This document shows positions 25,047 through 33,956 of a DNA stretch of 64,000 nucleotides, piece after piece. The DNA is from Krasilnikoviella flava (lineage in GTDB: Bacteria; Actinomycetota; Actinomycetes; Actinomycetales; Cellulomonadaceae). Every line of letters begins with the position of its first letter. Positions within the stretch are counted from its first letter, which is position 1. The notes beneath the pieces are model-generated. The model was not told where the DNA came from, searched no databases, and was given only the letters and a program-made list of their open reading frames with translations. Where the stretch lies: NCBI RefSeq assembly GCF_900167525.1, contig NZ_FUZQ01000002.1, forward strand, positions 124,001 to 188,000, in the 5' to 3' direction. The position numbers and the translations under genes were made by a program.

Positions 25047-25825
25047 TGGGCGACTTCTTCGCCACCACGGTGTGGAGCGGCTCGATGCTGCTCGCGCTGC
25101 CCGTGGCGCTGATCGCCGGCCTGGTGTCGTTCGCGTCGCCGTGCGTGCTGCCCCTGGTGCCCGGCTACGTCGGGTACGTCAGCGGCATGGCCGCGGCGAC
25201 GGCGGGGTCCGGCACGAAGAGCCGCCCGGGAGTGCCTCAGGACCCGGCCCGCCGCCGCGTCGTCCTCGGCGTGGGCCTGTTCGTGCTCGGCTTCACCGCG
25301 GTGTTCGTGGCGCTGATGGCTGCCGCCGGAGCGCTCGGGTCCTACCTGGTCCTGTGGGAGGACACGATCATGCGTGTCCTCGGCATCGTCGTGATCCTCA
25401 TGGGTCTGGCGTTCCTCGGGGCCGTGCCGTTCCTGCAGCGCGAGCGGCGCATGCACCTCAGTCCGCGCGCCGGCCTGTGGGGCGCCCCGTTGCTCGGCAT
25501 CGTGTTCGGGCTCGGCTGGACGCCGTGCATCGGCCCGACCCTCGCGGCCGTGCAGGCGCTGTCGCTGGACCAGGCGTCCGCCGGCCGCGGCATCGTGCTG
25601 GGGATCGCGTACTGCGTCGGGCTGGGCGTGCCGTTCCTGCTGGTGGCGCTCGGGCTGCAGTCGTCGCAGCGCATGCTCGGCTTCCTGCGTCGCCACCGCC
25701 TGGGCATCCAGCGCGCGGGCGGCGCCCTGCTGGTGCTGGTCGGCCTGGCGCTGGTCACGGGCCTCTGGTCCGCGTGGACCAGCCAGCTCCAGGGCTGGAT
25801 CAGCGGATTCGCGACGGTGGTGTGA
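25046..25825 (+). CDS. ccdA: cytochrome c biogenesis protein CcdA
   Basis: 259-residue membrane protein with six helices that carries reducing equivalents from cytoplasmic thioredoxin to ResA. The two membrane cysteines are in [16 protein letters not shown] (helix 1) and [13 protein letters not shown] (helix 4). Start and stop overlap both neighbours by one to four bases, so translation is coupled. Function in system II cytochrome c assembly is secure from the neighbours. Confidence 0.95.
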   Translation: MGDFFATTVWSGSMLLALPVALIAGLVSFASPCVLPLVPGYVGYVSGMAAATAGSGTKSRPGVPQDPARRRVVLGVGLFVLGFTAVFVALMAAAGALGSYLVLWEDTIMRVLGIVVILMGLAFLGAVPFLQRERRMHLSPRAGLWGAPLLGIVFGLGWTPCIGPTLAAVQALSLDQASAGRGIVLGIAYCVGLGVPFLLVALGLQSSQRMLGFLRRHRLGIQRAGGALLVLVGLALVTGLWSAWTSQLQGWISGFATVV

Positions 25826-27609
25826 TGAGCGACAAGGCGACCTACCGCCCCGAGGGCATCCACGACGCGTTCACCGAGGGACGCGCCGGCGACGCCCCCG
25901 CGGCGACCGACGGCGGCCCGACGAAGCCTGCCGGCGGCCCGAACCTGCCGACTCTGGGCTGGCGCGGGACGCTGCGCTGGACGTGGCGCCAGCTCACGAG
26001 CATGCGCGTGGCGCTCATGCTCCTGATGCTGCTCGCCGTCGCGGCGGTTCCCGGCTCGGTGCTGCCGCAGCGCGGCCAGGACGCCGCGGCCGTGCTGGCG
26101 TACCTCGGCGACCACCCGACGCTGGGGGAGTGGCTGGACCGGTTCGGCTTCTTCGAGGTCTACAGCTCGGTCTGGTTCTCCGCCATCTACATCCTGCTGT
26201 TCGTGTCCCTCGTCGGCTGCATCGTGCCGCGCACGATGTCGCACGGCCGTGCGCTGCGGAACCGGCCCCCCAAGACTCCCGTGCGGTTCGGCCGGTTCCC
26301 CGCGACGGCCGGGGCGCGCACCACGGCCTCGCCCGACGAGGTCACCACCGCCGTGGCCCGCCACCTGCGCGGCCCGCTGCGCCGCCTGCCCACCTTCCGG
26401 GTCGACGTCGGCTCCGAGGAGCCGCGGCTCGGCCGCCCTGCCACCCGCACCGTGGCCGCCGAGCGTGGCTACCTGCGCGAGACCGGCAACCTCGTGTTCC
26501 ACCTCGCGCTGCTGGGCCTGCTCGTCTCGGTCGCCCTCGGCCAGCTGCTGCACTACCGCGGCCAGGCGATCGTCACGGAGGGGCGCGGCTTCGCCAACGC
26601 CGTCGTGGACTACGACACCTTCGACAAGGGCGCCTGGTTCCAGCCCTCGTCGCTGTCGCCGTTCTCCATGACCCTCGACTCGTTCGACTCCGAGTTCGCC
26701 TCCGACACCGTCGCGTTCGCCCAGGCACGCGACTTCACCGCGCACGTGACGGTCAGCGAGCCGGATGGCGGGCAGCACTCCGACCAGATCAAGGTCAACT
26801 CCCCGCTGACCGTCGACGGCGCCAAGATCTACCTGCAGGGCAACGGCTTCGCCCCCGAGATCACGGTCAAGGACGGCGCGGGCGAGATGGCCTTCTCCGG
26901 GCGGGTGCCGTTCCTGCCCGAGGACACCATGTACACCTCGCGCGGCGTCGTGAAGGTGCCGGACGTCTCGGCCGGCCAGGAGCAGGTCGGGCTCGTCGGG
27001 TACTTCCTGCCCACGGCCGTCGTGGAGGCGGACGGCTCCGCCCGCTCCGTCTTCCCCCAGCCGCAGAACCCGCTGCTGGTGCTCGAGGTGTATCGCGGAG
27101 ACCTGGGTCTGGACGACGGCGTGCCGCAGAACGTCTACCGCCTCGACACCGCGAGCCTCACGCCCTCGGTCGACGACGACGGGCAGACGATCAAGCTGCT
27201 CGTGAAGCCGGGGGAGACGGTCGAGCTCCCCGACGGCCTGGGCTCGGTCACCCTCGGCGAGGACGTGCCCCGCTACGTCGCGCTCGACCTGCGCTACGAC
27301 CCGTCGCTCGCCTGGGTGCTGACCTTCTCCCTCACCGCGCTCGCCGGCCTCGCGGTCTCGCTGTTCACGCCGCGCCGCCGCGTCTGGGTGCGATCATGGG
27401 AGACCACGGACGACGACGGCCGACCCGTCACCCGCGTCGAGCTCGCCGGGCTCGCGCGCGGCGACGACGCCGGCCTGCAGCGCGAGGTCGACAAGGCCCT
27501 GGCAGCGGTGCCCGGCCTCGCCGACGGGACCGGTCACGACACGAGTCACGACAAGACCGCCGACGACACGCTCGTCGACGACCATCAGAGAACCGCCACG
27601 GAGGACTGA
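25825..27609 (+). CDS. resB: cytochrome c biogenesis protein ResB
   Basis: 594-residue Ccs1/ResB subunit of the system II haem-lyase. A 50-residue polar cytoplasmic head, helix 1 (MRVALMLLMLLAVAAVPG), helix 2 near FSAIYILLFVSLVGC, helix 3 after ETGNLVFHLALLGLL, a large extracytoplasmic domain (about 260-500), then helix 4 (WVLTFSLTALAGLAVSLF) and a charged tail. Works with CcsB to move haem across the membrane and attach it to CXXCH sites. The ATG at 25825 overlaps the ccdA stop; the open frame upstream is not coding. Confidence 0.95.
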   Translation: MSDKATYRPEGIHDAFTEGRAGDAPAATDGGPTKPAGGPNLPTLGWRGTLRWTWRQLTSMRVALMLLMLLAVAAVPGSVLPQRGQDAAAVLAYLGDHPTLGEWLDRFGFFEVYSSVWFSAIYILLFVSLVGCIVPRTMSHGRALRNRPPKTPVRFGRFPATAGARTTASPDEVTTAVARHLRGPLRRLPTFRVDVGSEEPRLGRPATRTVAAERGYLRETGNLVFHLALLGLLVSVALGQLLHYRGQAIVTEGRGFANAVVDYDTFDKGAWFQPSSLSPFSMTLDSFDSEFASDTVAFAQARDFTAHVTVSEPDGGQHSDQIKVNSPLTVDGAKIYLQGNGFAPEITVKDGAGEMAFSGRVPFLPEDTMYTSRGVVKVPDVSAGQEQVGLVGYFLPTAVVEADGSARSVFPQPQNPLLVLEVYRGDLGLDDGVPQNVYRLDTASLTPSVDDDGQTIKLLVKPGETVELPDGLGSVTLGEDVPRYVALDLRYDPSLAWVLTFSLTALAGLAVSLFTPRRRVWVRSWETTDDDGRPVTRVELAGLARGDDAGLQREVDKALAAVPGLADGTGHDTSHDKTADDTLVDDHQRTATED

Positions 27610-27611
27610 CC

Positions 27612-28622
27612 ATGCAGATCGCCGAGCTGAGCGTGCTGCTCGTCTGGGGCGCCGCCACGGCGCTCACGATCGCGCTCGTCGCGTTCGCGATCGACCTGGG
27701 CCGCCGCACCGAGGAGCGGGCCGACGCCCGCGCCGAGGCGCGTACGCCCGCGGCGGTGGGGGCCGGCTCCCGGCCGACGCTCGCGCCGGCGAGCACCCTG
27801 CCGGCGACCCCGCCCGGGGACACCGGGCACGGGCCGGCCCGTCGTCGTGCCGCCGGCATCGCGATGTCCACCACCTGGCTGGGCACCGCGTTGCTCCTGG
27901 TCGCGATCGTGCTGCGCGGGATCGCCGCGGGCCGCACCCCGTGGGCCAACATGTACGAGTTCACGCTGGTGGGGTCGTTCATGGCCCTCGCCGTGTTTCT
28001 CGGGATGAACGTGCGCAAGGACTTCAAGTTCCTCGGCGCCTTCGTCACCGGCCTCTCCGTGCTGTTCCTCGTGCTCGGTCTCAACGTCTTCTACGTGGCC
28101 GCGATGGGCGTCCAGCCGGCGCTGCAGAACTACTGGCTCGTGATCCACGTGGGCGTCGCGATCAGCGCCACCGGCATCTTCACGGTGGCGTTCGTCGCCT
28201 CGGTGCTGCAGCTGTTCCGCGACAGCCGGGACTCCGGCTCCCCGTACCTGCAGCGCCCCGGCTTCCGCTGGCTCGACCGCGTGCCGACGCCCACCTCGCT
28301 GGAGGCGCTGTCCTTCCGGCTCAACGCCGTCGGCTTCGTGCTGTGGACCTTCACCATCATCGGCGGCGCCATCTGGGCCGAGCACGCCTGGGGCCGGTAC
28401 TGGGGCTGGGACCCCAAGGAGGTCTGGAGCTTCGTCATCTGGGTCGTGTACGCGGCCTACCTGCACGCCCGCACCACCCGCGGCTGGGACGGCCGCCGTG
28501 CCGCCTGGTTCGTGATCGTCGGCTACCTGTGCGTGCTGTTCAACTTCACCGGCGTGAACCTGATCTTCAACGGCAAGCACTCGTACTCGGGCCTCAACAC
28601 CGACACCACCGGCGGCGCTTGA
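27612..28622 (+). CDS. ccsB: cytochrome c biogenesis protein CcsB (CcsA/ResC type)
   Basis: 336-residue polytopic haem-handling subunit. The tryptophan-rich WWD loop is WGRYWGWDPKEVW (about residues 258-270), flanked by His residues of AEHAWG and YLHARTTRG that act as haem ligands. A hydrophilic insert (about 30-80) separates helices 1 and 2. The ATG is 2 bases after resB. Last gene of the maturation unit; the next gene is on the other strand. Confidence 0.95.
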   Translation: MQIAELSVLLVWGAATALTIALVAFAIDLGRRTEERADARAEARTPAAVGAGSRPTLAPASTLPATPPGDTGHGPARRRAAGIAMSTTWLGTALLLVAIVLRGIAAGRTPWANMYEFTLVGSFMALAVFLGMNVRKDFKFLGAFVTGLSVLFLVLGLNVFYVAAMGVQPALQNYWLVIHVGVAISATGIFTVAFVASVLQLFRDSRDSGSPYLQRPGFRWLDRVPTPTSLEALSFRLNAVGFVLWTFTIIGGAIWAEHAWGRYWGWDPKEVWSFVIWVVYAAYLHARTTRGWDGRRAAWFVIVGYLCVLFNFTGVNLIFNGKHSYSGLNTDTTGGA

Positions 28623-28634
28623 CACCGCGCCCGG

Positions 28635-28985
28635 TCAGGGGGTGTCGCCGCCGCCCTCGCGCTCGCGGCGGCGCTTCTCCTGCTCCAGGCGCCAGAGGAA
28701 CTCCGGGTCGTCGTCGGGGGCCACGGGGCCGGAAGGGCGCTTCGGGCCGGAGGGGCGCCGTCCGGGCCGTGACGACGGGCCCGGCCCGCCGCCGGACGCG
28801 CGCCGCGCCGAACGCTTGACGATGATCCAGGCCACGGCGCCGAAGATCGGCAGCAGCACGATGATCACCGCCCAGAGCCACCGGGGGAGGCCGCCACGCT
28901 CGTCCTCCTCGGATCCGAACAGGTCGAGCAGGGCGTAGAGGGCGAGCCCGACGACGAGGAGGGGCAGGATCACACGCGCGAACAT
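28635..28985 (-). CDS. PLDc_N domain membrane protein
   Basis: 116 residues: an N-terminal two-helix PLD-nuclease N-terminal domain (residues about 1-60, with WLWAVIIVLLPIFGAVAWIIV) and a Pro/Gly/Arg-rich polar tail ending in a charged helix. These domains occur alone as small membrane proteins of unknown role. ATG at 28985. Divergent from the DUF4229 gene and converging on ccsB. Confidence 0.85.
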   Translation of the reverse strand: MFARVILPLLVVGLALYALLDLFGSEEDERGGLPRWLWAVIIVLLPIFGAVAWIIVKRSARRASGGGPGPSSRPGRRPSGPKRPSGPVAPDDDPEFLWRLEQEKRRREREGGGDTP

Positions 28986-29040
28986 GCCTCCAGCCTAGTT
29001 CGGCGTCGGAGTGCTCAGGAATCGCGCCTACCCTGGAGGC

Positions 29041-29316
29041 GTGCCCCTCGTCATGTACACCGTCTGGCGGATCCTGCTGTTCGTCGCCGCCCTCGGTGCC
29101 GGTTACCTGCTCGGCCTGCGCAGCTGGCTCCTCGTCCTCGTCGCCGCCGTCGTGGCGTTCGCTGTCTCGTACCTCGCGTTCAGCAGGCCGCGGGACGCGG
29201 CGGCGCGGTGGCTGGCGGAGAAGGAGCAGCGGCGCAAGGACGGCTCCGACAAGCACGACGCCGACTCCGACTACGAGGACTCCGTCGTGGACCGGGAGAA
29301 CCCCACCGCCGGCTGA
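29041..29316 (+). CDS. DUF4229 small membrane protein
   Basis: 91 residues: two transmembrane helices (about 8-26 and 28-46) with the DUF4229 pattern YLAFSRPRDAAARWLAEKEQRRK and an acidic tail. Role unknown; homologues are regularly found beside menA in actinobacteria. GTG at 29041 follows TACCCT (29029-29034) by 6 bases, so leaderless; a longer in-frame start at 29011 would lie upstream of that promoter. Converges on menA. Confidence 0.85.
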   Translation: MPLVMYTVWRILLFVAALGAGYLLGLRSWLLVLVAAVVAFAVSYLAFSRPRDAAARWLAEKEQRRKDGSDKHDADSDYEDSVVDRENPTAG

Positions 29317-29323
29317 GCGTGCG

Positions 29324-30193
29324 TCAGAGCGCCAGGCCGAGCGCCAGCAGCACCCCGTACGCGAGCTCGAACATCCCGGTGCCGGCGAGCACCTTGACCA
29401 GCAGCGGCCCACGCGCCCCGGCCATCACCGGCGCCACGAGCAGCGCGGCAGGCAGCAGCAGCACCGTGACGAGCAACGCCCACGGCGACCAGGCCGCGCA
29501 CACCATGCCCAGCACCACGGGCAGCAGGATGCAGGCGGCGTACCAGCGGCGGGCCCGGTAGTCGCCCAGCCGGACGGCGAGGGTGCGCTTGCCCGCGACG
29601 ACGTCGGTCGGGATGTCGCGCACGTTGTTCACCATGAGCAGGCCGCAGGCGATCATGCCGACGCCGACAGCGCCGAGCACGGACGGCCACGTGAGCGTGT
29701 CGGCCTGCGTGTACGTGGTGCCGAGCGTCGCGACGAGCCCGAAGAACACGAACACCCCGACCTCGCCCAGCCCCGCGTACCCGTAGGGGTGCTTGCCGCC
29801 CGTGTAGTACCAGGCGGCCAGCACGCACAGCACACCCACGGCCAGCAGCCACCAGTGCCCGCTCACAGCGCACAGGGCGAGCCCGAGCACGCCGGCGACG
29901 CCGAACGACGCGAACGCGGCGCCCTTGACCTGCCCGGGCCGGGCCGCCGCGGAGGCGGTGAGGCGCAGCGGCCCCACCCGGTCCACGTCGGTGCCGCGCA
30001 CGCCGTCGGAGTAGTCGTTCGCGTAGTTGACACCCACCTGCAGGGCGAGCGCGACGCCGAGGGCGAGGACGGCGGGCAGCCAGGCGAACGCGCCGACGTC
30101 CGCCGCCGCCCCGGAGCCGATCAGCACCGGCGCGGCCGCGGCCGGCAGGGTGCGGGGGCGTGCTCCGGCGATCCACTCGCTGGTCGTGGCCAT
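29324..30193 (-). CDS. menA: 1,4-dihydroxy-2-naphthoate polyprenyltransferase
   Basis: Joins the polyprenyl chain to dihydroxynaphthoate to give demethylmenaquinone. 289 residues with about eight helices. The UbiA-family Asp motifs are NYANDYSDGVRGTD (first) and NNVRDIPTD (second), which bind the prenyl diphosphate through Mg. ATG at 30193, 49 bases after the menE stop, so menE and menA form one unit. Confidence 0.95.
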   Translation of the reverse strand: MATTSEWIAGARPRTLPAAAAPVLIGSGAAADVGAFAWLPAVLALGVALALQVGVNYANDYSDGVRGTDVDRVGPLRLTASAAARPGQVKGAAFASFGVAGVLGLALCAVSGHWWLLAVGVLCVLAAWYYTGGKHPYGYAGLGEVGVFVFFGLVATLGTTYTQADTLTWPSVLGAVGVGMIACGLLMVNNVRDIPTDVVAGKRTLAVRLGDYRARRWYAACILLPVVLGMVCAAWSPWALLVTVLLLPAALLVAPVMAGARGPLLVKVLAGTGMFELAYGVLLALGLAL

Positions 30194-30242
30194 CGTTCTC
30201 CGTCCATCCGTGCGGCGCCGGGGCGTCGCGTGCGCGAGCGGG

Positions 30243-31538
30243 TCAGGCGTGCGCCTCGTGCTCGCGGACGAGGGCGACGACGCCACCGCGGTCCACCTTC
30301 CCGGGGCCGCGCAGCGGGAGCGCGGCCGTGCGGTACACGCGGCGGGGCGCGGACGGCGCACCCAGCCTAGTCGTCGCGGCGGCACGCACCCGCGCCACGT
30401 CGTCGCCGTCGACCGGGCTGAGGCGGGCCCCGCCGGAGGCCGGGTCGGCGACGACGGCGACGAGGGCCTGCCCCCACTCCGGGTCCGGGACGCCGACGAC
30501 GCACGCCTCGCCGCCGAGCAGCTCGCCGACGAGCGCCTCCACCGGCGCCGGGGCCACGTTCACCCCGCCCGTCACCACGACGTCGTCCGCGCGCCCCAGC
30601 ACCTGCAGCGTGCCGTCCGCGCGCAGCCTGCCCAGGTCGGAGGTGCGGAACCAGCGCGACCCGTCGGCGTCGGTCCGGAACGCGGCGGCCGTGGCGGCGT
30701 CGTCGCCCAGATACCCGGCCGCGAGTGTGGGCCCACCCAGCTCGATCACACCGACCTCCCCGGAGTCGTCAGAGCCACGGCGGGCCATACCTCGCTGTGC
30801 CTCTGACAACTCGGGAGGGCGCGAGTTGTCAGAGCCAGGGCGGGCTATACCCCGCTGTGGCTCTGACAGGTCGGCCGGGACGACGCGTACCCGGACGCCG
30901 CGCAGGGGAGCGCCGTCGTACACGCAGCCGCCGGCGGTCTCGGACATGCCGTAGGTCGTCACGACGTGGACCCCGGCGTCGGCCGCCCGCTCCAGCAGGG
31001 CGGGCGGGGACGCCGCGCCCCCGAGCAGCACCGCCGCGCAGCGGGCCAGCGCCGCCAGCCCGCGGGACGCGCCCTCGTGCGCGGCGGCGAGCAGGCGGTG
31101 CACCTGGGTGGGCACCAGCGAGACGTACACGGGGTCGCCGCCGGCGGCGTCGAGCGCCGGCTCGAGCAGGTCGGCCAGGCCGTCGGGCGTGAAGCGGGCG
31201 TCCGGGTCGGCGGCCGTCAGCGGGGTGCCGGCGAGGGCGGACCGCACCACCACCTGCAGGCCCGCCACGTGCGTGGGCGGCAGCGTCAGCACCCACCGCC
31301 CCGGTCCGCCGAGACGCTCGTGGGTGGCCGTCGCGGACGCGCGCAGCGCCGCGGCCGTCAGCGCCACCTCGCGAGGCGTGCCGGTCGACCCGGAGGTGCG
31401 CACGACGAGCGCGGTGCCAGCCGGCACCGGGGCCGCCGTCGTGCGGGGCAGGGGGACGACGACGGTGCCGCCGTCGAGCGCGTCGCGCACGGCGTCGCGG
31501 AGCGCGCCGACGGGCGGGGGGAGAGAGGGTCCGGGCAC
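30243..31538 (-). CDS. menE: o-succinylbenzoate-CoA ligase with in-frame repeat insertion
   Basis: Activates o-succinylbenzoate to its CoA thioester. 431 residues. The adenylate-forming motifs are intact: TSGSTGTP (about 48-55), TTYGMSETAGG, WFRTSDLGRL, and the C-terminal catalytic Lys in PLRGPGKVDR. Residues about 222-260 are extra: they are encoded by a palindromic repeat pair and read ELSEAQRGMARRGSDDSG-like sequence twice. They fall between two strands (RVRVVP and GVIELGGP), probably a surface loop, so activity may survive. GTG at 31538, 6 bases after TACCCT on the minus strand. Confidence 0.92.
   Translation of the reverse strand: MPGPSLPPPVGALRDAVRDALDGGTVVVPLPRTTAAPVPAGTALVVRTSGSTGTPREVALTAAALRASATATHERLGGPGRWVLTLPPTHVAGLQVVVRSALAGTPLTAADPDARFTPDGLADLLEPALDAAGGDPVYVSLVPTQVHRLLAAAHEGASRGLAALARCAAVLLGGAASPPALLERAADAGVHVVTTYGMSETAGGCVYDGAPLRGVRVRVVPADLSEPQRGIARPGSDNSRPPELSEAQRGMARRGSDDSGEVGVIELGGPTLAAGYLGDDAATAAAFRTDADGSRWFRTSDLGRLRADGTLQVLGRADDVVVTGGVNVAPAPVEALVGELLGGEACVVGVPDPEWGQALVAVVADPASGGARLSPVDGDDVARVRAAATTRLGAPSAPRRVYRTAALPLRGPGKVDRGGVVALVREHEAHA
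30762..30875. repeat. palindromic repeat pair inside menE
   Basis: Two palindromes in tandem. The second has perfect 10-base arms GTCAGAGCCA (30828-30837) and TGGCTCTGAC (30858-30867), with GCGGG/CCCGC inside. The first has arms GTCAGAG (30768-30774) and CTCTGAC (30801-30807) and a closely matching centre. The pair keeps the menE frame open and resembles the pair at 6111-6236. Confidence 0.85.
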
Positions 31539-31657
31539 CGCACCAGGGTAGGTCCGGGCCGTGCCGGGTCTCGGCGGGGCTGCCGTAGGGTGGTCCGGTC
31601 CCGGCCCGGGAGCCGCTCGGGCCGGTCGTCGGACGCACGTCGAGGAGGACGCCGAGG

Positions 31658-32770
31658 ATGCCCACGATGCCCGGAGGCACGACCCGGGGCGCACGCGCCG
31701 GGGCCGTCGCCGCGCTCGTCGCGGTCGCCCTGCTGGCCACGGCCGCGTGCGGCGTCGGCGAGCCGGCCGCCCCGCCCACCGTGACCGCGGCCCCGGACGT
31801 GGCGGTGCCCAAGGCGGCACCGCCCGATCCCGTGAAGCCGCAGCCGAAGCCCAAGCCCATGCCCGTGGTGTGGCCGCTCAACGGCAAGCCGACCGGGACG
31901 AAGAAGGTCCCGGCCCGGCCCGCCGTCGCGGTGAAGATCGAGAACTCCGTGCAGGCGCGCCCGCAGTCCGGGCTGCAGCAGGCGGACATCGTCTGGGAGC
32001 AGGTGGTCGAGGGCGGCATCTCGCGGTACGTCGCCGTGTACCAGTCGAAGCTGCCCGGCACCGTCGGGCCGGTCCGGTCGGTGCGCCCCATGGACCCGGC
32101 GATCGTCGCCCCGATGCGCGGCATCCTCGCGTACTCCGGTGGGCAGCCGCCGTTCATCCGCGCGGTGGGGAAGGCGAAGGTCCAGTCCGTGACCATGGAC
32201 GGCGGCGACCCCGGCTTCCGGCGCAGCGGCGACCGCGCCGCCCCGCACAACGTCTACGGGTCGGTGAGGTCGTTCGCGAAACAGGCCAGCAAGAGCCGCG
32301 CGACGCCGCCGCCCGCGCAGTTCTCCTACGCTGCCAAGGTCGGGCAGGGTTCCGCCGCGAAGAACGACCGCGAGGGCCACGTCGCGGACGTCCGGCTCTC
32401 CCCGGCGCAGCGCACCGTGTGGCGGTGGAAGGCGAAGACCAAGACCTACGCCCGCTACGACGGCTCGACGCCCTCGATCTCCTCCGGGAGCCAGCTGCGT
32501 GCTCGGAACGTGCTGGTCCTGTCCGTGAAGATGAAGAACACGAAGTACCGCGACCCGAGCGGTGCACCCGTGCCCGAGACGCAGATGGTCGGCTCGGGCA
32601 AGGGCGTGCTGCTCACCCGGGGCAAGGCGCTCAACGTCAGCTGGTCCAAGAAGAAGACGGGCAAGAAGATCGTGCTCACGACCCGGGGCGGCGACCCGGT
32701 GAGCCTCGACCCGGGCAACCTGTGGGTCGAGCTCGTGCCACGCGACAGCGGGTCGTGGCGGGTGCGGTGA
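31658..32770 (+). CDS. DUF3048 lipoprotein, copy 1
   Basis: 370 residues. A lipoprotein signal (LLATAACG) puts it on the outer face of the membrane, followed by a Pro/Lys-rich linker and the two-part DUF3048 domain (YerB-like) with AVKIENSVQARPQSGL, VRPMDP, ILAYSGGQPPF and RAAPHNVY. Function unknown; a cell-wall role is often assumed. ATG at 31658 with a GAGGAGGA box 12-19 bases upstream. Tandem paralogue of the next gene and divergent from menE. Confidence 0.88.
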   Translation: MPTMPGGTTRGARAGAVAALVAVALLATAACGVGEPAAPPTVTAAPDVAVPKAAPPDPVKPQPKPKPMPVVWPLNGKPTGTKKVPARPAVAVKIENSVQARPQSGLQQADIVWEQVVEGGISRYVAVYQSKLPGTVGPVRSVRPMDPAIVAPMRGILAYSGGQPPFIRAVGKAKVQSVTMDGGDPGFRRSGDRAAPHNVYGSVRSFAKQASKSRATPPPAQFSYAAKVGQGSAAKNDREGHVADVRLSPAQRTVWRWKAKTKTYARYDGSTPSISSGSQLRARNVLVLSVKMKNTKYRDPSGAPVPETQMVGSGKGVLLTRGKALNVSWSKKKTGKKIVLTTRGGDPVSLDPGNLWVELVPRDSGSWRVR

Positions 32771-32846
32771 CGCCGGATCGTGACGCTCCCGGCATACGGT
32801 GACCGTGTGTGATCGCGCGCACGACCCGCCATCCCGGGAGGACCGC

Positions 32847-33932
32847 ATGACCGCAACGCCCCGCCTGCCCCGCCCGCCCCGCGCCCGCAGCGCCGTCGTC
32901 CGGGGCGTCGTCGTCCTGGCGCTCGGCGCGGTCGTCACGCTCGGTGCGTGCTCGTCGGGCGGGTCGCCCTCGCCGACGGTCACCCCGAGCAGCACGGCGG
33001 ACAAGGGCGCGCCGCCGCAGCCCGCGGTGCCCTCGGCGTGGCCCCTCACCGGGGTGCCGTCGGACGACGTGGCCGCTCGTCCGGCGCTCGCCGTGAAGAT
33101 CGAGAACGCGCCCGAGGCGCGGCCGCAGACCGGGCTCGAGGACGCCGACCTGGTGTGGGAGGAGGTCGTCGAGGGCGGCATCACGCGGTTCGTCGCCGTG
33201 TACCACTCGCAGGTGCCGAAGGCCGTCGAGCCCGTGCGCTCCGTGCGGCCCATGGATCCGGACGTCGTGGCGCCGCTCGGCGGCATCCTCGCCTACTCCG
33301 GCGGCCAGACGCCGTTCATCACGGCGGTGGAGAAGTCCGGCACCCAGTCGGTGATCATGGACCGCGGCGACGCGGGCTTCTCCCGCGACCCGGACCGTGC
33401 CGCGCCGCACAACGTCGTCGGCGACCCGAAGGCGTTCCTCGACCAGGCCGACGGCGACCGCACCGTGCCGCCGCCCGCCCAGTTCCGCTACGCCGGCGAG
33501 GCGGGGGCGGGCACCGCCGGCACGGACGGGAAGAAGGCGGCCACGGTCGACGTGACGCTCAGCCCGGCGCAGAGAAGCGTCTGGGACTGGTCGGGCAAGG
33601 AGAAGCAGTGGCAGCGCAGCGAGGGCTCCCGGGAGTCCGTCTCGTCGTCGGGGGCGCGGCACGCCGCCACCAACGTGCTCGTCCTGTCGGTGGACGTGGT
33701 CAAGACGAAGTACAAGGACCCGGCCGGGTCCCCGGTCCCCAAGACCGAGCTGGTCGGGAAGGGCAAGGGCGTGCTGGCGTCGGCGGGGAAGACCGTCCCG
33801 GTGCGGTGGTCGAAGAAGGACCAGGCGTCTCTGGTCGAGCTGACCCGTGACGGCGAGCCCGTCGAGCTCGACCCCGGGAGCACCTGGATCGAGCTCGTGC
33901 CGAAGGACAGCGGGAGCTGGAAGGTCTCCTGA
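32847..33932 (+). CDS. DUF3048 lipoprotein, copy 2
   Basis: 361 residues with lipobox TLGACS and the same DUF3048 layout as copy 1; the blocks EVVEGGITRFVAVYHSQ, PVRSVRPMDPDVVAP and GILAYSGGQ are nearly identical, so the pair arose by tandem duplication. GGGAGG 7 bases before the ATG at 32847 fixes the start; an in-frame ATG does not precede it within the promoter. Converges on the propeller genes. Confidence 0.88.
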   Translation: MTATPRLPRPPRARSAVVRGVVVLALGAVVTLGACSSGGSPSPTVTPSSTADKGAPPQPAVPSAWPLTGVPSDDVAARPALAVKIENAPEARPQTGLEDADLVWEEVVEGGITRFVAVYHSQVPKAVEPVRSVRPMDPDVVAPLGGILAYSGGQTPFITAVEKSGTQSVIMDRGDAGFSRDPDRAAPHNVVGDPKAFLDQADGDRTVPPPAQFRYAGEAGAGTAGTDGKKAATVDVTLSPAQRSVWDWSGKEKQWQRSEGSRESVSSSGARHAATNVLVLSVDVVKTKYKDPAGSPVPKTELVGKGKGVLASAGKTVPVRWSKKDQASLVELTRDGEPVELDPGSTWIELVPKDSGSWKVS

Positions 33933-33956
33933 CCGCCGGTGCCCGGATCGCCAGGG

